9,013 nt of DNA. It comes from Bacteroidia bacterium (GTDB lineage: Bacteria; Bacteroidota; Bacteroidia; Bacteroidales; Azobacteroidaceae). The stretch is taken from NCBI GenBank assembly GCA_025999255.1, contig BNXB01000054.1, positions 1 to 9,013 on the forward strand. Direction: 5' to 3'. The first letter of the stretch is position 1. The number at the start of each line of letters is the position of its first letter. The notes under the pieces are model-generated. The model saw only the letters and a list, made by a program, of their open reading frames with translations, searched no databases and had not been told where the DNA came from. Of the stretch, positions 7,757-9,013 are shown piece after piece. Position numbers and translations under genes: made by a program.

Positions 7757-8527
7757 CTAAAACTGCGAATAAGGCATCGGAGACAATAACCTGACTTGAT
7801 TATTAGTAGCCGTATATTTGTATTCGGGATCATTTTTCATGCGATCCCAATCCGGATGAGCGCTGAAAGCTTTCCAGGCATCGTTACGTGTCGGCTCATC
7901 TTTATGCCATGTCAGGTAAATCAATGCCGGCATACGCGTTCCGGCCAGTATTTCGCCATAGCATACGGAATGAATACCGACTTTGTCGAAAAGATCTATT
8001 TCACCCGTATTGAACATCTTAATTTTACGAAAGTTCGCATCTTCATTCGGACTGTGGTAAAGCCGGAATTCAAACAGAGTACGGTTTTTGTCGGGCATTC
8101 GCATCACCGGTATTTTGTCAAATGCCTCACACAAATAAGTTTCATAATCCGAATAAACCGGATTAGGAGCGGTTGTTTCGAAAAAAGGACGGGCTGACTT
8201 GAGAAAATCCTTGTCGGCCCAAACAGCCTGTTTCACCTTATAATAAGTCTGAAGGTCAGGATAAACGAACAGGAGATAACGTTGTTCCTTTTCTTCTTTT
8301 TTGTACGGAGTAAAAGCTCCGACGGAAACTTTGTAACGGTTATACGCGGGTATTAATGTTTCCTTGAAAAAAGAGTCAAGGGTAGCCCCATCTCCGGTAA
8401 GCGTATAAATACGCCACTCATAAATTTGTTTTTTGACGGAAACGGTTTCTTTTTCAGATGCGAAACCACTAAAAATGAATGTTGTAATCAACATAAAATA
8501 CAACATAAAAAAAATTCTGCGTTTCAT
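7757..8527 (-). CDS. Secreted two-domain NIPSNAP family protein
   Basis: This is a 256-residue protein with a signal peptide (MKRR, hydrophobic 5-22, likely cleavage at GFA-SE after residue 23). Two ferredoxin-like NIPSNAP repeats follow. Repeat 1 (about 36-135) has YEWRIYTLTGDGATLDSFF and RYLLFVYPDLQTYYKV. Repeat 2 (about 150-249) has LFEFRLYHSPNEDA, ALIYLTWHKDEPTRNDAWKAF and DPEYKYTATNNQVRLLSP. NIPSNAP domains belong to the dimeric alpha/beta-barrel group. Secreted bacterial versions are common in Bacteroidetes and Planctomycetes, but their reaction is not established, and I see no catalytic motif to assign. The stop codon lies 8 bp from the stop of the convergent three-module gene, leaving no room for separate terminators. 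A promoter lies just upstream (8565-8594), so the gene is probably its own transcription unit, and a link to glycan use is only positional. Confidence 0.85.
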   Translation of the reverse strand: MKRRIFFMLYFMLITTFIFSGFASEKETVSVKKQIYEWRIYTLTGDGATLDSFFKETLIPAYNRYKVSVGAFTPYKKEEKEQRYLLFVYPDLQTYYKVKQAVWADKDFLKSARPFFETTAPNPVYSDYETYLCEAFDKIPVMRMPDKNRTLFEFRLYHSPNEDANFRKIKMFNTGEIDLFDKVGIHSVCYGEILAGTRMPALIYLTWHKDEPTRNDAWKAFSAHPDWDRMKNDPEYKYTATNNQVRLLSPMPYSQF

Positions 8528-8564
8528 ACGATTTATTGGGTATTAGGATTAATGATTTTGAATG

Positions 8565-8594
8565 CAAATATACATTTTTCTTGCATTTTACAAA
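8565..8594 (-). promoter_or_regulatory. Bacteroidetes-type promoter for the NIPSNAP gene
   Basis: On the minus strand, TATATTTG (8572-8565) fits the Bacteroidetes -7 consensus TAnnTTTG exactly. TTTG (8594-8591) lies 18 bp upstream as a -33 box. Transcription would start near 8560, giving a leader of about 30 nt before the ATG at 8527. The boxes interleave with the opposite-strand tRNA promoter. Confidence 0.65.
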
Positions 8595-8611
8595 AGAAAT
8601 ATTTAACTTTG
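8581..8611 (+). promoter_or_regulatory. Bacteroidetes-type promoter for tRNA-Asn
   Basis: TAACTTTG at 8604-8611 matches the TAnnTTTG -7 consensus, with TTG at 8581-8583 exactly 20 bp upstream as the -33 element. The expected start, near 8618, is about 20 nt before the mature tRNA 5' end. Confidence 0.75.
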
Positions 8612-8637
8612 CATCGCATTTGAAAAAATGTGGAAAT

Positions 8638-8711
8638 TCTTCCTTAGCTCAGTCGGTTAGAGCATCTGACTGTTAATCAGAGGGTCCTTGGTTCAAGTCC
8701 AAGAGGGAGAG
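8638..8711 (+). tRNA. tRNA-Asn (anticodon GTT)
   Basis: The full cloverleaf can be folded by eye. The acceptor is 8638-8644 with 8704-8710 (one G-U pair). The D stem GCTC/GAGC is at 8647-8650 and 8660-8663. The anticodon stem TCTGA/TCAGA encloses loop CTGTTAA, with anticodon GTT at 8672-8674. The variable loop is 8682-8686. The T stem CTTGG/CCAAG encloses TTCAAGT. Discriminator base G is at 8711. No CCA is encoded, so it must be added after transcription. GTT reads AAC/AAU. The gene is 74 nt long, and has its own promoter upstream and terminator downstream, so it appears to be a single-gene unit. Confidence 0.96.
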
Positions 8712-8724
8712 CTTAGAACAGAAG

Positions 8725-8756
8725 CAGTTACGACACGGAAACGTAACTGATTTTTT
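8725..8756 (+). terminator. Intrinsic terminator after tRNA-Asn
   Basis: A perfect 8-bp stem, CAGTTACG (8725-8732) with CGTAACTG (8742-8749), has a 9-nt loop and is followed by A and six T residues. It starts 14 nt after the tRNA 3' end on the same strand. Confidence 0.85.
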
Positions 8757-8865
8757 ATATCTCTTCCCATGAAAAGAACCAGAAGAGAACATCTCTGAAA
8801 AATTTACCTCGCTCATAATTTTTTGATGTATTATTTCCCATTGTTGATTGAATTTGAAATTTATT
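8757..8865. other. AT-rich spacer between convergent tRNA-Asn and unrecognised gene
   Basis: I see no gene. A weak 5-bp hairpin (AGAGA ACA TCTCT, around 8785-8797) followed on the minus strand by nothing T-rich is the only structure noted. No duplicate of the tRNA 3' end, as would mark an integrated element, is present in this spacer. Confidence 0.4.
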
Positions 8866-9013
8866 TTACAACATTTTTTCTATTGTTGCCTTTAAACCTG
8901 TCAATGAAACCACATCAATTCCTTTCTTCATTGACCAACTTTCTGTTGAGGGGGTTACGATGAATACCTGTTTTGGGGCGATGTCTTCAAAAGCATTGTA
9001 ATTACCTTTTGAC
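8866..9013 (-). CDS. 3' end of an unrecognised gene (last 48 codons)
   Basis: On the minus strand the frame is open from the window edge to a TAA at 8868-8866. It gives 48 residues that begin SKGNYNAFEDIAPKQVFIVT and end VVSLTGLKATIEKML. The sequence alternates a hydrophobic strand (QVFIVTPS), a charged turn (ESWSMKKG), another strand (IDVVSL) and a short helix (GLKATIEKML), as at the end of an alpha/beta fold. It could be the C-terminus of an ATPase- or nuclease-like protein, but I cannot name the family. It is convergent with the tRNA-Asn gene. The call as coding rests on the coherent protein-like composition and the open frame to the edge. Confidence 0.6.
   Translation of the reverse strand, partial: SKGNYNAFEDIAPKQVFIVTPSTESWSMKKGIDVVSLTGLKATIEKML

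Noticed and set aside
8426..8623. Plus-strand open frame of 65 codons running up to the tRNA
   Set aside because: It covers the NIPSNAP signal peptide antisense and both promoters; Cys/His-rich random-looking composition.
8638..8760. Attachment site of an integrated element at the tRNA 3' end
   Set aside because: No second copy of the tRNA 3' end and no integrase are visible in the window; the tRNA is followed directly by its own terminator.
1..9013. CRISPR array, insertion sequence or phage genes
   Set aside because: No spaced direct repeats, transposase motifs or phage structural genes were seen on either strand.

Overview
The window looks like chromosomal DNA of a gut-type Bacteroidales bacterium (Bacteroides, Parabacteroides or a relative). 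The reasons are secreted GH92, GH3 and GH71/99-like glycosidases, a DUF4998-type surface lipoprotein, weak Shine-Dalgarno sequences, and promoters of the Bacteroidetes form (-7 box TAnnTTTG with a TTG/TTTG -33 box). The genus is not determined. Family names here come from reading motifs, not from database searches.

Layout, left to right. (1) 1-2815, minus strand: 5' part of a large secreted protein, a GH92 alpha-mannosidase-type module followed by an alginate-lyase-like (alpha/alpha toroid) module that runs off the window. (2) 2816-3014: intergenic region with a strong perfect inverted repeat. (3) 3015-4529, minus: lipoprotein with an N-terminal DUF4998-like part and a C-terminal F5/8-type (DUF5000-like) carbohydrate-binding domain. 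(4) 4557-4622, minus: last 21 codons of a second, related lipoprotein, cut off. (5) 4623-5135, plus: C-terminal tail of a GH3 glycosidase, also cut off at its 5' side. (6) 5145-7748, plus: a three-module protein, SGNH esterase + alpha/beta hydrolase + GH71/99-like glycosidase. (7) 7757-8527, minus: a secreted two-domain NIPSNAP protein, convergent with (6). (8) 8565-8756: back-to-back promoters, tRNA-Asn(GTT) and its terminator. (9) 8866-9013, minus: 3' end of an unrecognised gene.

The left half reads as the downstream end of a SusC/SusD-type polysaccharide utilisation operon transcribed leftward: (susC-susD not seen) - lipoprotein A - DUF4998 lipoprotein - GH92 fusion. The right half reads as the end of another glycan-degradation operon transcribed rightward: GH3 - esterase/GH71/99 fusion. 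They meet at a sharp head-to-head junction near 4620 where both upstream genes lose their N-terminal parts. This indicates an inversion or deletion breakpoint, or a chimeric assembly. Functionally the genes suggest attack on an alpha-mannose-containing, acyl-decorated glycan: esterases remove acyl groups, a GH99-like module cuts internally, GH92 trims alpha-mannose, and surface lipoproteins bind the glycan. That substrate is inference only.

The most unusual observations are the tri-modular esterase-esterase-glycosidase protein, the GH92/alginate-lyase-like fusion and the double-truncation junction.
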